This document shows, one piece after another, positions 50,987-63,333 of a stretch of 64,000 bases of DNA (positions are counted from its first letter, which is position 1; each line of letters opens with the position of its first letter). The DNA comes from Geosiphon pyriformis (taxonomy: Eukaryota; Glomeromycota; Glomeromycetes; Archaeosporales; Geosiphonaceae), in the NCBI GenBank assembly GCA_016748015.1, contig JAAOMT010000586.1, forward strand, positions 394,716 through 458,715, given 5' to 3'. Under the pieces are notes generated by a model, which worked only from the letters and a program-made list of their open reading frames with translations, ran no database searches and was not told the DNA's origin. The position numbers and the translations under genes are program-made.

Positions 50987-52318
50987 ATGGCGTTTACAAC
51001 AGTAGAAGCAAGTGGACATTCACAAGTTTCTAATGCGTTTCCCGACCCTTCAGAAGATCTTTTTTGGCAAAAAGCAAAGAGTGCTGTTGAAGACGCTCAT
51101 GACGTTAGTATTAGTTGCAACTTATAAATTGGAGAAGTTCATAAAGGTTTTTTTCCCTAGTCTTAGATTTACGATTAAAATCAATTGTTAAATGGAGAGG
51201 ACGTTGTTCTTTAATGATTTTTGTCAAAGAGTTATATTTAAGTGAAAATATATCAAGAAAACCTTAAAAATATACCATTACTCAAATTTTACTTTTTTTC
51301 AATTTTACGTTTGCTTCAAACATTCCTTTTTAGCCTGATAATATATGGAATCCTGAAAAAAATCAAGAGCCTTTAAATATTAAAAATTATAGATTAGGAA
51401 AGAATAAAGAAAAGGAAGAGGCAATAACACCACCACTTCCTCCACCTCCCTCAATTATGAGTTCTAATAATCCATCACGCCATTCACGTAAAAGTAGTAG
51501 AGTGAATTGGAATTTGCAAACGGAATCAGAGAAACATGTTGAACTATTAGGTATTCTTAAAATAGATTTTGATATTAAAGAATGATAATAAGTTTTAACC
51601 TGTTTATTTTAAATTTAGAGACTAAGTTAAAAGATGTAATTGCAAGTAGTACAAAATTGAGATCTCCGACTGCGACTGATTTCGATGGTAAAAAAATTAT
51701 TTCATTTCTATTCCCCTATATTTCAATTTATTTATTTTTAATTTAATATCCTTTTCAGGTACCACACTTGCCACACTTGGATATCATCCTGAAGAATCAA
51801 CCACAATAGCAACCGCATTATCAGCTACTATATCAGCTGAAAATGGAGATCAAGATGAGAATAATGATGAAATGGATAAATGCTTTATAGGAGGAGATGG
51901 GAATATTCCACAAGAATATGATGAAGGGTTATGGCTGTTATGGAGGAACAATATACAATCATTATCGGTATCATCATCATCAGAAATCAATAGGGATCGA
52001 AGAATGAGCTTCTTATTACCTTTATTAACGAGAAATAGTAATAACAACAACAATAATAATAATCAGAATCAGAATCAGAATCAGAATGATGAAAGAATTG
52101 GCGAAGGAGATTTGGGTGTTTTAGGCGAATATTATGAAACAGAAGAGATGGATGCAGCACAAGATGAATTTTTATTTGACAGTGCACGTAGAAAATTAGA
52201 AAAAGAATATTTATGGGGAGCTGGATGGTGGTGGTGGTGTGCTGCTGCTTTTACACAGCGATGGATTGGATGTGGGATTTGTGGGCTAGAAGAAGATGAA
52301 ATTATTGGGATTTGGTAA
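50987..52318 (+). CDS. Unknown protein with Trp-rich C-terminus
   Basis: Four exons fit: 50987-51103, 51334-51550, 51619-51687 and 51759-52318, giving 320 residues. The N-terminal half is polar with a proline stretch (PPLPPPPS). The C-terminal half has an Asn/Gln tract (near residues 235-250), an acidic segment and a striking end with a run of four Trp followed by CAAAFTQRWIGCGICGL. The Cys and Trp residues could form a membrane-associated or zinc-binding end, but I do not recognise a family. It is head-to-head with mrt4. Confidence 0.7.
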
Positions 52319-54608
52319 TTTTCTTCTTTTTTGTAAAACAATTGTAACTATTAAAATTAGGAATGAGGATTTTTTTGAATATTTTTTGTTGTGTAAAAAA
52401 AACCAATATTTATTATGGGCTTTTGTTCATGTTGAAATATAATGACTTGAGAATTTTAAAATAAATTTTTAAGTTATAAATTAAAAATTATATTATAATT
52501 TAAAAAAAAAACATGTTTTTGCAAATTATTGTCAAGATTAAATTTCATATCGTTTAAAAACCATTATTTGTTTCAAAAATCACTACCAAATTAACGGATG
52601 GTTTATAAAACATCAATAATAAGCAATACTAAGCATTGCTATGTGACGCTTATTATTTCCTGCATGATCACCGTAGAACTAACCAATGCCCGGAGGAAGA
52701 TACCTCGAGCACCGTTTTCATCCCTATTTATCACAATCCGATAATTCGGGTAATCCGAAAAATACTTTGTCGGGCTATTATCACTTTCGAAACCTTCTGA
52801 TTATCAAGGCCGAGGAACTCGAGGTTCGTGATATTATCCAGAACGAAGCTTAAATATTCAAGACTTGTAGTTAATGTGGCAACATCCCAAAAATCGGAGG
52901 GTCAGATTGTACAATCATTTAATATTTCTTGTCTTGTGATTCACCATGTCCGACACTTCAAAAGGAAGAATGACTTCGAATTTGTGGGTAAACAATCTAA
53001 CTGATTTCCCGTAAATTTCATTTCGGATATGTATAACTTTTCGCCGCATCCAAAAAATCGCCTTATCGAGCCGCCGGGTTTTTGGAAATGAAATTATCCA
53101 AGTACTTCAAAATGCAAACTATACGTCCAATAGAAGAGTACCATGTAAAACTTTACGGACGCCGAGATCAATGGAGACCGCATGAACAGAGCCAGGGCCA
53201 TCCGTTTGGGGTTTCGCGAAGCTGTTTTGCGTTTCGCATACTTCCACTCGTTAGTTTTGCGATAGTAGGTGAGCTTGCCATCCGACATTAGCTTGTGAGG
53301 AACGGCCGCCTATTATTATGCCTCTTTTTTTTCGAAATGAAGGGGCTACAAAGCACGCTCGTCATTATCCAGAATGGTGGTAGGTCAACAATTTATCAAA
53401 AACCGAAAGCGATCAAGCTGAAATTTGATTTCATTGATGGTTAAATCATATTTAAAAGGATTTCAATCAAAGTGATTGTTCATATATTTACCTACAGACT
53501 TTACAAGATTTTCACCTTGAAAGTCTTTGGGATGTGCAGTAAGCATCGACGGATTATTGAAATGAATGATACCATGTGGATTTCGAAAATTTATGTCCAC
53601 AACTTGTCGAGATCGAAATGATGGAGTGCTGATAGACCTTGCCGATACGCATTACGCTTAATTACTTCTTCCCTACCGATCAATGCTTCATTGATTGCCT
53701 CATCGATTATATTCGCGGACGCTTTGCCGTGCATACTCCGAAGCAACATTCCGATTCATCGATACGTACAAAAGCAGCGATTTCGAATCCAGTAAACAGC
53801 AGTATTATAAGCAAATCTCGTCAAACCCAGAGCATTTAATTATAGTAATAAGTAATATTATATACAAAAACCACCACTTCAAGAGTTTTAAAGGATGGTT
53901 CGGATACACTTTGCTTGATTAATAGTGTACTGTTGAGAGTATCTTCCATCTTCTGACGTTTTACGATGAGCTGCTGTCGCTTTTCCATTGCATCTTTCAC
54001 CTGTTCTGACGCTCTCGTTGATTGCGGGTAGCTCTCCTTCCCTGCATACGACAGATAAAGACTCTTTTGATGGCAAGAATGTCTTGTGAGAGTTCATGCT
54101 CGTCGGAGGTTACATCCTCGATGAGAACCACGAGTTTTACAGAATAGAGGAAAAAGATTTATTGGAAGAGGCCGAAGGCAATCGGCAAAGTTTATCGCAG
54201 TGGGTGACCACAATTTCCGAAATCATTTCGTTCTAATTGGGTCTTAAGTCCTGATCGTTTGAAATTGATACCTGACCCGATATCGCTGGAGTTCGTAGGT
54301 TGGAAATCGAGGGAGTAGTTGCTTTTTGTCGCCCAAGATCCTCTTTTTTGCTTTGCACTAGAGACATGGCGTAGAGGTAACCTTTCTTGGTAGTAGAGGT
54401 GGCGGTGATAGTAGTAGCATTTTGAGAAATTAGCTCAGAAAAGGGACGAGAAAAAGGTGGATATTTATTTTCGCGATTTTGAACCTGATAAGCATTACTA
54501 AACAAGCAAATCTTTTCATCGGTCAGAATGACAATCATTTTCATCCTTTCCTTTTTTTCCCCTACATATCACGGTAATTAATAGTTTTCGTATTGCCACC
54601 CTTGTATT
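52319..54608. other. Gene-like gap with unassigned open stretches
   Basis: Unlike the transposon deserts, 52620-54600 has normal base composition and frequent CpG. Open stretches include 52686-52850 (plus, starting MPGGRYLEHRFHPYLSQ), 53082-53291 (plus, EMKLSKYFKMQTIRPIEEY), 54098-54230 (plus) and 54233-54544 (minus). No one model joins them and no known domain is visible. They may be exons of one or two divergent genes or a decaying gene. Confidence 0.4.
53836..54092 (-). other. Possible coiled-coil exon
   Basis: The minus strand is open and encodes a clear helical segment (EQVKDAMEKRQQLIVKRQKM) followed by LNSTLLIKQ and a short tail to TAA. A start codon in this frame is lacking, so it would have to be the last exon of a spliced gene from about 54.5 kb. 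Confidence 0.3.
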
Positions 54609-55409
54609 ATGTCCAAAAAATCTGATCGAAGAATGAGTAAATTTGCTCGTTTCATTTTGTTTCTCTGGTTTGAGCTTCAACTTATGATTCACTGAAGCAG
54701 GCAATATTCTTCGCCGCCAATATTTAATTCCCGAATAAGCCGTTCTTGACGAGACTGCCAGACAGCGAAACGTTCAACGCCATTTGAACGAACTTGAACG
54801 CGATAACTATGCCGAAGTTCCGGAGTTAGAGATAACAGGAACTATCACAAAGCCACGAAGAACTTCTGAAGTTGATTTGAGTCAAACAAGTAAATTTATA
54901 TTCTCTTTGAAGGCTGAAAATTTTAATTTATTGACTCCTTATTTTTTCATATGATTTTGATCCCGACAAATTGAATTCAGATCAAAAAAAGAAGGCTCGT
55001 TCCAAGAAAGAGCTTCTAAAACAATTGACGATAAAAAAAAGTTTAAATGTATTATTAGAAGAATCGGTATGCAACAATTAATCTATTATTTTAATGAATT
55101 TTGGCATATTCTAAAAGAAGTTGTTCATTTTATTTAGCGAATCGAATTACTTCCCCCGGATACTCCGACATATCTAACAGCTGGTGCCTCTCCTTCAAGA
55201 TACCCACCACGAAAATTCTGCTCTGTTTGTGGTTTCTTATCCAAATACAGCTGTAAAACATGTGGCATGAAGTATTGCAGTACCAAATGCAAAGAAACCC
55301 ACGAGGAGACGCGGTACATCGAATTTAATTATTTCAATAAATCTTTCATTCTCAAATTATTTAATCTAGAAATTTCATCTCTCTCAGCTGCATGAAGTAT
55401 ACCGTCTAA
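54609..55409 (+). CDS. vps71: SWR1 complex subunit Vps71/ZNHIT1
   Basis: HIT-type zinc finger protein of the SWR1/SRCAP remodeller that loads histone H2A.Z. Five exons fit: 54609-54636, 54740-54889, 54981-55066, 55138-55313 and 55388-55409, giving 153 residues (human ZNHIT1 has 154). The N-terminal block VLDETARQRNVQRHLNELER and the segment YLTAGASPSRYP are typical. The zinc finger has Cys116/119, 127/130, 135/139, His143 and Cys148. The last exon is only 22 bases and restores the conserved end TRCMKYTV; without that splice the frame runs on into an unrelated tail. Confidence 0.92.
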
Positions 55410-55502
55410 GTTCTCTCAAGTAAAAAGTATGATCTTTTCCAAGAAAGTAAAATTTGATCCTTCCAAGAAAAATATAGATCAAAGTACTCATTATTGTTTT
55501 TA

Positions 55503-56088
55503 CTAATTTTCTAACAGCACTTGGGAAATTACATATTCTCCATCGTGTGTAACCGAAACATGAGCATTGATTGTAGTAATTCCAATTTTTTTGCTATCAA
55601 GGAAGAATAAATGAGGTTTCTCTTTAAGGAGTGTGTAATAGTTTTTAATTATTATCGTTATTGTTACAAGTTCCCAATGAAAATAATTAAAAAGATAATT
55701 ACCATCCTTTTTAGTCACTATAATATCTTTCCAGGTTAGTCGATAATGTGGATAAAGAGCTTTGTAAGCTGCTTCTTTTAATGTCCATCTATTTCTTCCA
55801 AAAACTGGAGACGATTTGAATGATGAGACTTCGAGATGAAAATTATAGGAAATATTTTTAAATTCACCTCGTTGCCAAGAAAACCAATTTCTTTTTATTA
55901 GTATCATCATCATCATTTATTTTTTCATGTTTAATATTTTTGTTTCTAATTAGACTCGCGTGAAATTCTCCGAGTTCCTTGTTTGTCAAGATTCGTTTTG
56001 CAAATTTGTCGAAAAAATTTGGTTTGCGCGTAATCAACGCGGCAAGGCGGGGTAAATGAAGTATGTCTATCCCGATACCTAAAATCAT
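55503..56088 (-). CDS. ppt2: Holo-[acyl-carrier-protein] synthase (phosphopantetheinyl transferase)
   Basis: Transfers the 4'-phosphopantetheine arm from CoA to an acyl carrier protein; the mitochondrial form (yeast Ppt2) is the likely equivalent. Three exons (minus strand) fit: 56088-55868, 55794-55703 and 55621-55503, giving 143 residues. The start MILGIGIDILHLPRL carries the metal-binding Asp8. RWTLKEAAYKAL (76-87) holds the second acidic residue and the CoA-binding Lys. The end INAHVSVTHDGEYVISQVL is the usual final strand. The acceptor of the first intron is less certain than the second. Confidence 0.87.
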
Positions 56089-56544
56089 TTAAAACTCAAT
56101 TAAATAGAGTATTTATTTGAAAGTCCTTATTAATTGTTAAAGGTCGACGCAAATATTCAAAAATTGATTAGTATATAGCAGATTAAATACGTATTGAGAC
56201 AGAAGAATATCAAAATTATTGTTTTGGAAATTGAAAAAATTAATGGTCATGTAATAAAATGATTATGGATAAATTCGTAATTTACATTTTTTGAATTGTT
56301 CAATTATCCTGAAATGTTTTGGTAGTTGTGTATGATTTTGGGAAAAAAAAAGGTAAAAAAATCTCTACAATTTTGTACAAAACAGTTTTCTGTACTGCGA
56401 AAGATCCGATGATAATGATGATAATGATGATAATCAGATATCAAAGATCCATGGATAAGAATTATGTTGGATATCGTTCCCGATGACAAATAATCTTTCA
56501 AATCTTGTTTTGAAACTTTAATACGGTTGGGACTATGCCAAAGG

Positions 56545-57068
56545 TTATGTATATAAAATTTTATTAATTCCACTGAACATGAGATCATCAATAATATTTT
56601 TAAAGGATGTAAACTTACTGATGATGGCAGCCAAGATAGCGATAATGGTTACGATGAGGATAATAGTTATTTTCGCATCTTTCCACCACATTTTATTTTT
56701 AGTTTCTTTCGCTGTAGTCGTAAATACGCCAGCGGTCTCTACAAGCATGGCTTTCAACACAAAATATTTCATAGAATTAAACGGTCAGAGTGACAAACCT
56801 TTTTTAAGAACTAACACCTAAAGTCAAATAAAACTATTTAAAAGACATACCAGTCGTTTCCTCGAGGTCTTCTAATTTTTGACCACGTTGTTGCAAACCC
56901 TTTAGAGTTTTATTTAGGTGACTTTTTGTTTCTTCAATTTGCATTTGAACCATTTGAGTTTTGGTACCCGTTTGTCTAGGTGGTAGACCACCTGGCTCGG
57001 GTCGGTGAGGGGATTCCCCACGAGAACGTGAAACATGTGAGTCATAAAGTTTTTCATTATCAGAAGAC
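56545..57068 (-). CDS. snc1: Synaptobrevin/VAMP-type R-SNARE, 5' exon not resolved
   Basis: Vesicle SNARE for fusion with the plasma membrane. Exons 57068-56851 and 56750 downward encode a Pro/Arg-rich N-terminus, the SNARE helix TGTKTQMVQMQIEETKSHL, the zero-layer Arg in LQQRGQKLEDLEET, KKMWW-like KNKMWWKDAK at the membrane edge and the anchor ITIILIVTIIAILAAII. The frame starts within a codon at 57068, so a short 5' exon with the start codon lies upstream and could not be placed. After the anchor the frame either runs to TAA at 56545 or is spliced at 56618. A C-terminal anchor with few luminal residues is normal. Confidence 0.85.
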
Positions 57069-59162
57069 CTTTATCGCATGTTAAACAACAAGTCGGTTAA
57101 AAAGTTTCACATTTTAAAAAGAAGGTATAGCTTTCAAATTTTCAGACTTTGAGTTAGATTTATTTTTATTTTTGAAATACTAACATGGTTCTCGGGGATC
57201 TTTTGGGTTTATTTGGGTTCGAAAAGAGAGACAGCGTGACGGATTTCTGAAGTTATCACAGAGTATAGAAGTAGTTCACGAGCGGGCGGTGTTTGCTACA
57301 ATCAATTTTTTGGACGAAGAGCAAATTTTGCTGAAGAGGCTGTACTTTACGCGACTAAGCCACCATAAGCGGTTTTGATCCAACTTTTAAAAAAAGTTAT
57401 CAGGAATCGTGATTTAAAGGATGGAAATCTTTCAGTGCCCCTTGCGCCTGCACTATGATAGCGTGCTAATAATGTAATTTCTTCGGGGAAGGGTCATTTG
57501 ATCCATTTCTTTGTCGAAACGAGTTAAAGATGCATAACACTTACAGGGGTCTGATACGCGTGGACGTGAAACTATAGAAGTTAAGACAATCAACTGTTAG
57601 TTGGGAATACCAATAACAGTCTACTAAAAGGAAAGATTTTCATTAAAATTTGAATTCTTTATTGAGTTTTCGCAATAGAGATTTTTGTTGCTCTGATTTA
57701 TCCAGCCCGTTATTGAAATCCAAAAATCCAACAGCCACTTTGTCACCTCCCTCTTAACGAAGTTTCTCCGCCCATTATTATAAGATTTTTGGTGATATCA
57801 TCCAACCATCCCAAATGTTTCTAGCCTCATTAAGAACATAAGAATTTTCGTCTTATTGTCAAATAAGGAATTTATATTTATCAACTAAAATTACAAAGAA
57901 AAATTGTTACAAGTTTTGTTGTCTTTTTTTGTTTATTTATTAAATATTATATTTAATTAATTATAATATTTTTTGTAATATGGTTTTTAAATTAATATGT
58001 TTATTTTATATAAAATATGTTGCAACAAAACCAAAAAAAATAAATAGTGACTTTAGTAATTGAAAAAATATTGTCTTTTTTATTAACATTTATATTATTG
58101 CTATTATTTTGGTCATAATTAAGATGATTAAAATTAATTATAAAAAAATATTTAAATAAAAAAATTATTTTTGTTTTTTTATCTTAAATTTTAACATGGT
58201 TTTTTTTCATAATGTTTAAAATTTTGTTATTAAACTGTATTTTATTTGATACTTAATATATATTTAAAAAATAACTTAACTACAATTTTAAAATTACAAT
58301 AACTATTAACAAAAACCAAAAAAAGTTTAAATTCTTTATTTATAAATTTTTATTGTTATTTAATTAAATTTTAATAGTAAATTTATAACAACCATTTTTG
58401 AGTTCTATTTTTTATTAATTTTTTTAATATTCTTTTAATTTAAACATAAATTTTTAAATATTATAATATTAATATTATTAAATAAATAAATTTTAATAAA
58501 AATATTTATATTATTTATATTATTATATAATTTAATTGTAATTTTTTAACAATAATTTTATTTTAATTGAATTACAAAATTTATATAATTATTTATTATA
58601 TTTTTTATATAATAATAAATATTTTTTTATTAATTTTAATAAAATATTTGTATTATTATAATAATTATATAAGTTTTTATTAATAATTAATTAAAAAATA
58701 TTATATTATTCAAATTTAATAAATTTAATAACCAAATTTTATCATATTTTTTTAATATTATAATAATAATTATTTTTATTATGATTTTTTTAAATGTTTT
58801 TATTTTATTAAAATAATTTGTAAATATAATTTTATTTTTAATAATTATATATATTTATTTTTTTATAATTTTTTTATAAAACTTTATTTTAATATTTTGT
58901 AAATTTTTTATATTATATAATTTTTTATAATTTAATTAATATTATAAAAACAAAAGTTTTAAATTTAATTTTAAATTAAAATAAGCTTTTAAATAAACTA
59001 ATAACCAAATTAGATTTAATTTTTTAAAAACTATAAAAAAATAACTAAATTTATTAAATTTTAAATTTTTGAAATTTAAGTTAATTGTTTTAATTTTATT
59101 AATTAGATTATTATTAAATTAATTAGTACTTTGATTATTTTAATTATTATATTATTTAATAC
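57069..59162. other. Promoter side of snc1, then AT desert
   Basis: 57069-57850 has normal composition with many CpG and probably holds the snc1 5' exon and promoter. From about 57900 to 59162 the sequence is almost pure A and T with no reading frame. Confidence 0.55.
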
Positions 59163-59528
59163 TTTTTTTTTTTTTTTTTTATTACAAATTTTATGAGTGA
59201 AATCCAACTGCTATCTAGTACATAAAACCAAACTAAGTAAATCAAACTAAATGCAGTTCATGTACTGATTATATATGACTAGCCACTTGGGCCAGACAAG
59301 GCTACACTACATGTCTATACTAATAAAAGCATCACCACCCAAGCCTGAAAAAAATTGACACAATTTGCACCTATCAAATCCAACAGCAAAAGATTCCACA
59401 ATGCCAAACATATAGACAACTCCAGTTGACAGCCTAGAAATTATGCTATAAAACAAGCCAGAAACTACACCAGTATTCTTAATTAAGCCAGTCTTCTCTA
59501 TATCAACTCTATGTTTGGCTCTGGCAGC

Positions 59529-60775
59529 CTATATTTTAGCACAATATAATCCTACTACAAACTTAATAAACCCCACAAGAACCAGAGCAGCATTACTTTT
59601 CCTTTTAAAATTCAAAGTAGCTTCAGTATACCAATCTCTCATTACAAAACTTTTGCAAACAGCAGTATACAAACTTCTATCCAAGAAGTATGCCACAAGT
59701 GAGCACAAAATAGTGAAATCAGACAAACATGAAAAATTGAATAACAACACCCATTTCGCAGTGGCCTTAACCAAAATATCTTCACAGAGACTGTAGTTAC
59801 TACAACAAGTAAAACCATGATCTGAGAGCTCCACCTTATCACACAGCAGACATAACACTCCAGGATAACTTTTGTCATATAATCTCTTTCTAACTGCAAC
59901 TGGTAGTCTCCTATAAACTGCTTTTATTAAATAAATGCACAAATTGGCCGAATTCCTGCTAGTAAACTCTGAAAACATATGTGAATTAGGGTGCTAAACC
60001 ATTACAGTATGCCCCCAATCTATCTTCTCAATTATAGTACTTGGAACTATGTTAAAACCAGAACCAGCCTCCCAATAGACATGGCAAATTGATTGGTACA
60101 GATCATGGACAAAATGACGAGCATTGCCAGATACAGCATTTTTCTTAGCTACCAAAAACCTTTCCTGAATTCTAACTGGCAAAGAAAAGAAAGAGAAAGT
60201 TGCAATACCTGCCAATGCATTAGTTTTAACATTGCTAGACACATTCGAATGACTTTTAACTTTAACCCACTTAATTAAAATGTTTTAGACTTAAAAAGAT
60301 TAACAATCTGCAATCTTTCAATCCAACATTGGTTATAAAAGTCAGGCACAAATAGAAAGACCTCAGATACACAGGCATCAATTGCCAATTGGCTATCCAA
60401 GTACAGAACCACAGAGCAAAAAGATGGAACACACTCCAAAGCCAAAGCCACTGCTTGCAGTTCAGTTAAAGTAGAGGACAAAAGCCTAGCCACCCTAACT
60501 CCAATACTCATATCAGCAGCTGGAAAATACACAGCTGCCCCATCTGCCACTTCAACAAAACTAGCACCTTTTAGAGACTCATCCATGTAGATCTCAATAC
60601 AATCAAACCATACTTCCAGCAAACTATTGTGAACAAAAAAAAACTTTTCAGAAATCAGAACATCCATCATATCTTCCCTAAGGACAGCAGCAGTCCCAAC
60701 TTCTAAAGGAACAGGATTGTACATGAAATCAGATGCTAATATAAACCAGCAAGGCACAAGACCCCTTGGATCCAA
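59529..60775 (-). pseudogene. Truncated LINE: RNase H and zinc knuckle
   Basis: RNase H acidic residues are in IYMDESLKG, TELQAVALALE and LYLDSQLAID. A frame change lies near 60270-60245. The C-terminal knuckle CLLCDKVELSDHGFTC (about 59810-59860) keeps C-x2-C-x7-H-x4-C, unlike the copy at 26.2 kb. The reading ends near 59529. Confidence 0.83.
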
Positions 60776-60781
60776 ACATTT

Positions 60782-62578
60782 TTACTGCCAAAATGTCTTC
60801 CAGTTCATTACCTTTTCTTTCTTGTCAAGAAGTCTGTTACCAAATACAATGCTGAACCATCTTAATGAAAAAACTGATTTATAGTATAAAGACTGGCCCA
60901 AAATACCAGACATTGGAAAAACACCAGGCTCACAGAAGGCACAAGACAAATTGTTTGTTAACAATAACTCATTCACCAAAAGGATTTTTACTACCTCTAC
61001 CAAAAAATTATTCATAGGGCTAATACATAACTTGACAGAAAATTGCAGGGGGTTTAGAAGAGACCAACCCAACACTTATAAATTCAGAAATCTGTGATCA
61101 AACAAACATCTGAGAATGCCACAACTATTGGAAAACAGAATTAAAAATGCCAGCTTTTCTTCAGACTGCATTTGCTTAAAAGGCTTCAAACCATACAAAA
61201 ATAGGTGATGCAAAACCTTACTGGAAAAGTCACATGGTAAACCAGTCTTGGACCTAAGACTCTTTCTAATTATCATGTTCCACTTACGACACATGCCCAA
61301 AGAAATGAAACTAAACTGTGTATAATAGCTAATAATTGGTTGTAAAACTGCTGAAACCAAGTAGCAGAATTGCTTATCTGTAATAGCCTTTCTTAACACT
61401 ACATTAGAAAAAAACCTGACATCTTTATGAGCTTGAACCAAGCTGAGTACAGAGAAACCTTCAGTTAATAAAAAGATATCCAGATATTGATATGACATAC
61501 TCTTTTTAACAATCAAAATCGGCAATTTATTAATCAGCAGAAAAGCATTTTTAACACCTTGATTGATGGGAATAGCTACTATCTTGTCATTATTTATTGA
61601 AATATTGTTAACCATAAAAAACTTACTAGCAATGTTCAAAATATACTGTATAGAAGCCTAACAGCTCCCAACCCAAATTGTATCATCTATAAAAACACCA
61701 GCAGCCAAAAAAAAAGTTTTTCCTTTAGTCAATTCAACCCTGCCAAATTTCACCACAAATCTAGTATCTATTCTGTATTTACACAAGTGCTTGTGTCTCT
61801 TTATCTCACACAAAAGTGGATCATAAAAAATCCTCCAAAATAGCAGAGAAAAAACCACACCCTGGTTTAACCTATTATGTATTTTATAACTTACTATAAG
61901 CCCAAAGTCAGTTATTACTCTGTTAACCCTATTTTTATGAATGCCACCAAAAAACTGGATGAACTGCTTACACATCTTGATGTGATACAAGCTCATTCTT
62001 AAATAATACCAGCCTACTGAATTGTAAGCTTTGTGCATATCCTGCAACACCAGCCAAAGTTCTCTATTCTTTTCTATAGTATCCTTAACAATGGAACCAA
62101 TTGCAAAAATAAAAGACTAGATAGAAGTACTTTTTAACACCAAAAAATTATCACCACAAAGAACATCAAACTTGCTACAAGCTGAAGATATCTGGTCAGA
62201 AAGAATTTTAGATAAAATTTTATGTGCAGTATTGACTAAAGCAATAGGCTTAGTATTTGTTAAAATGCCATTCCATTTATAAGACTTTGAGATTATCAAA
62301 ATTCATGCTCTTTTCCAGGTAGCTGGGACCGTGCCCAAACTCAAACACGAATTCAGCAGCTCCAAAAGACAGGCCAACATCTTCTTACCACAATGTTTCC
62401 AAAGTTCATTAGGTATTTCAAACATATCAGCCACTTTACCATTAGGCAAGCCATCAACAATTAAAAACAATTCTGTTATATTAATCACTTTTATCACACT
62501 AAAGAAGGCATCATTATCTACATAATTCAGAGGCATGTATTGACAAAACCACAGATCAGGCATTTTGGGGAGCACCAA
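60782..62578 (-). pseudogene. Truncated LINE: reverse transcriptase
   Basis: Starts in the RT N-terminus (LPNGKVADMFEIPNELWKH). It continues with LSKILSDQI, LWLVLQDMHKAYNSVGW and RVNRVITDFG. The polymerase site GVFIDDTIWVGSC (about 61660-61695) is intact. In-frame stops lie near 62300, 62117, 61658, 61076 and 60780. Confidence 0.87.
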
Positions 62579-62609
62579 CTGCCTTCTTGTCTATCCTTCT
62601 ATTATCTCA

Positions 62610-63333
62610 TTGTTACAGATAATTATTTGAGATCTCAAAGCAAATAACAAACTCATAACTTGGTGCTCAATTGATATAATGTTGTTGGTAATATCTGAAG
62701 GTGTTGTTTTATCTGAAGGTTTTGTTGTAGAGTCCTTTGTATAATAGACAAAGATTCATTATAATTGGTTTTGGTTGATTTCCCAAGTCATTTTCCCAAT
62801 TTCTGTCTTCAGCATGGTGGCTGGTTTAATCTGGCAGTTATGCTTTTCTGGTAAGCTATCTGTTAATATATATAATTCTACTCTTATTTCTGGGTCTTTT
62901 ACCAGGCTATCCTTGACATCAATTACTCAGTGTTTAATCTCTTTAATCAGTAGTAAGTTAACAAACAAAAGAAAATAAAATAAAAGAAAAGAAAATAAAA
63001 AGAAAATAAGAAATTAGAAATAAGCCAAAGCAATTCAAGTTAGTATCTTGTCAATAGCCATAATCAAGAGCTATTGTTTCAGTGTGGTTAAGTGTTAGAT
63101 TTTATTAACATGAAGTGTTAATAAATGGAAGAGTGATTATATTTTCAAACAAACGACAATAACATGGATTTGAAGAATTAGAGAGATCTTTTATTTATAT
63201 AATTTCATTTTGGTTGATAGCAACTATCCTTGAAATGAGAATTAATAAATAGAAAAGAAAGAGAATTGTTCTAAATTAATAAAACTCTATTGAATTCTCT
63301 AGGAATTACTTTTTCTGCTTTTAATACTCTTGC
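62610..63333 (+). repeat. Dispersed LTR-like repeat, younger copy
   Basis: Non-coding. It starts near TGTTACAGATAATT and is homologous along its length to 36880-37515. It ends at ACTCTTGCTA, where the Ty3-type LTR begins, so it is cut or abutted by that element. Confidence 0.65.

Larger units (their letters stand above)
59163..62590 (-). mobile_element. 5'-truncated LINE
   Basis: Minus-strand LINE of the same general type as that at 25.5-32.2 kb but a different subfamily (RT clearly diverged in sequence). It ends in T18 on the plus strand (59163-59180) after a conserved 3' tail. ORF1, endonuclease and the first part of RT are missing, as expected for 5' truncation. From 62578 to 60275 the frame has stops but no frameshift. 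Confidence 0.88.

Noticed and set aside
56304-56591. 95-codon minus-strand frame beyond the R-SNARE anchor
   Set aside because: It would add a long tail after the membrane anchor, which is unusual for synaptobrevins. Its phase would allow splicing from the previous exon, so it is noted but not preferred.
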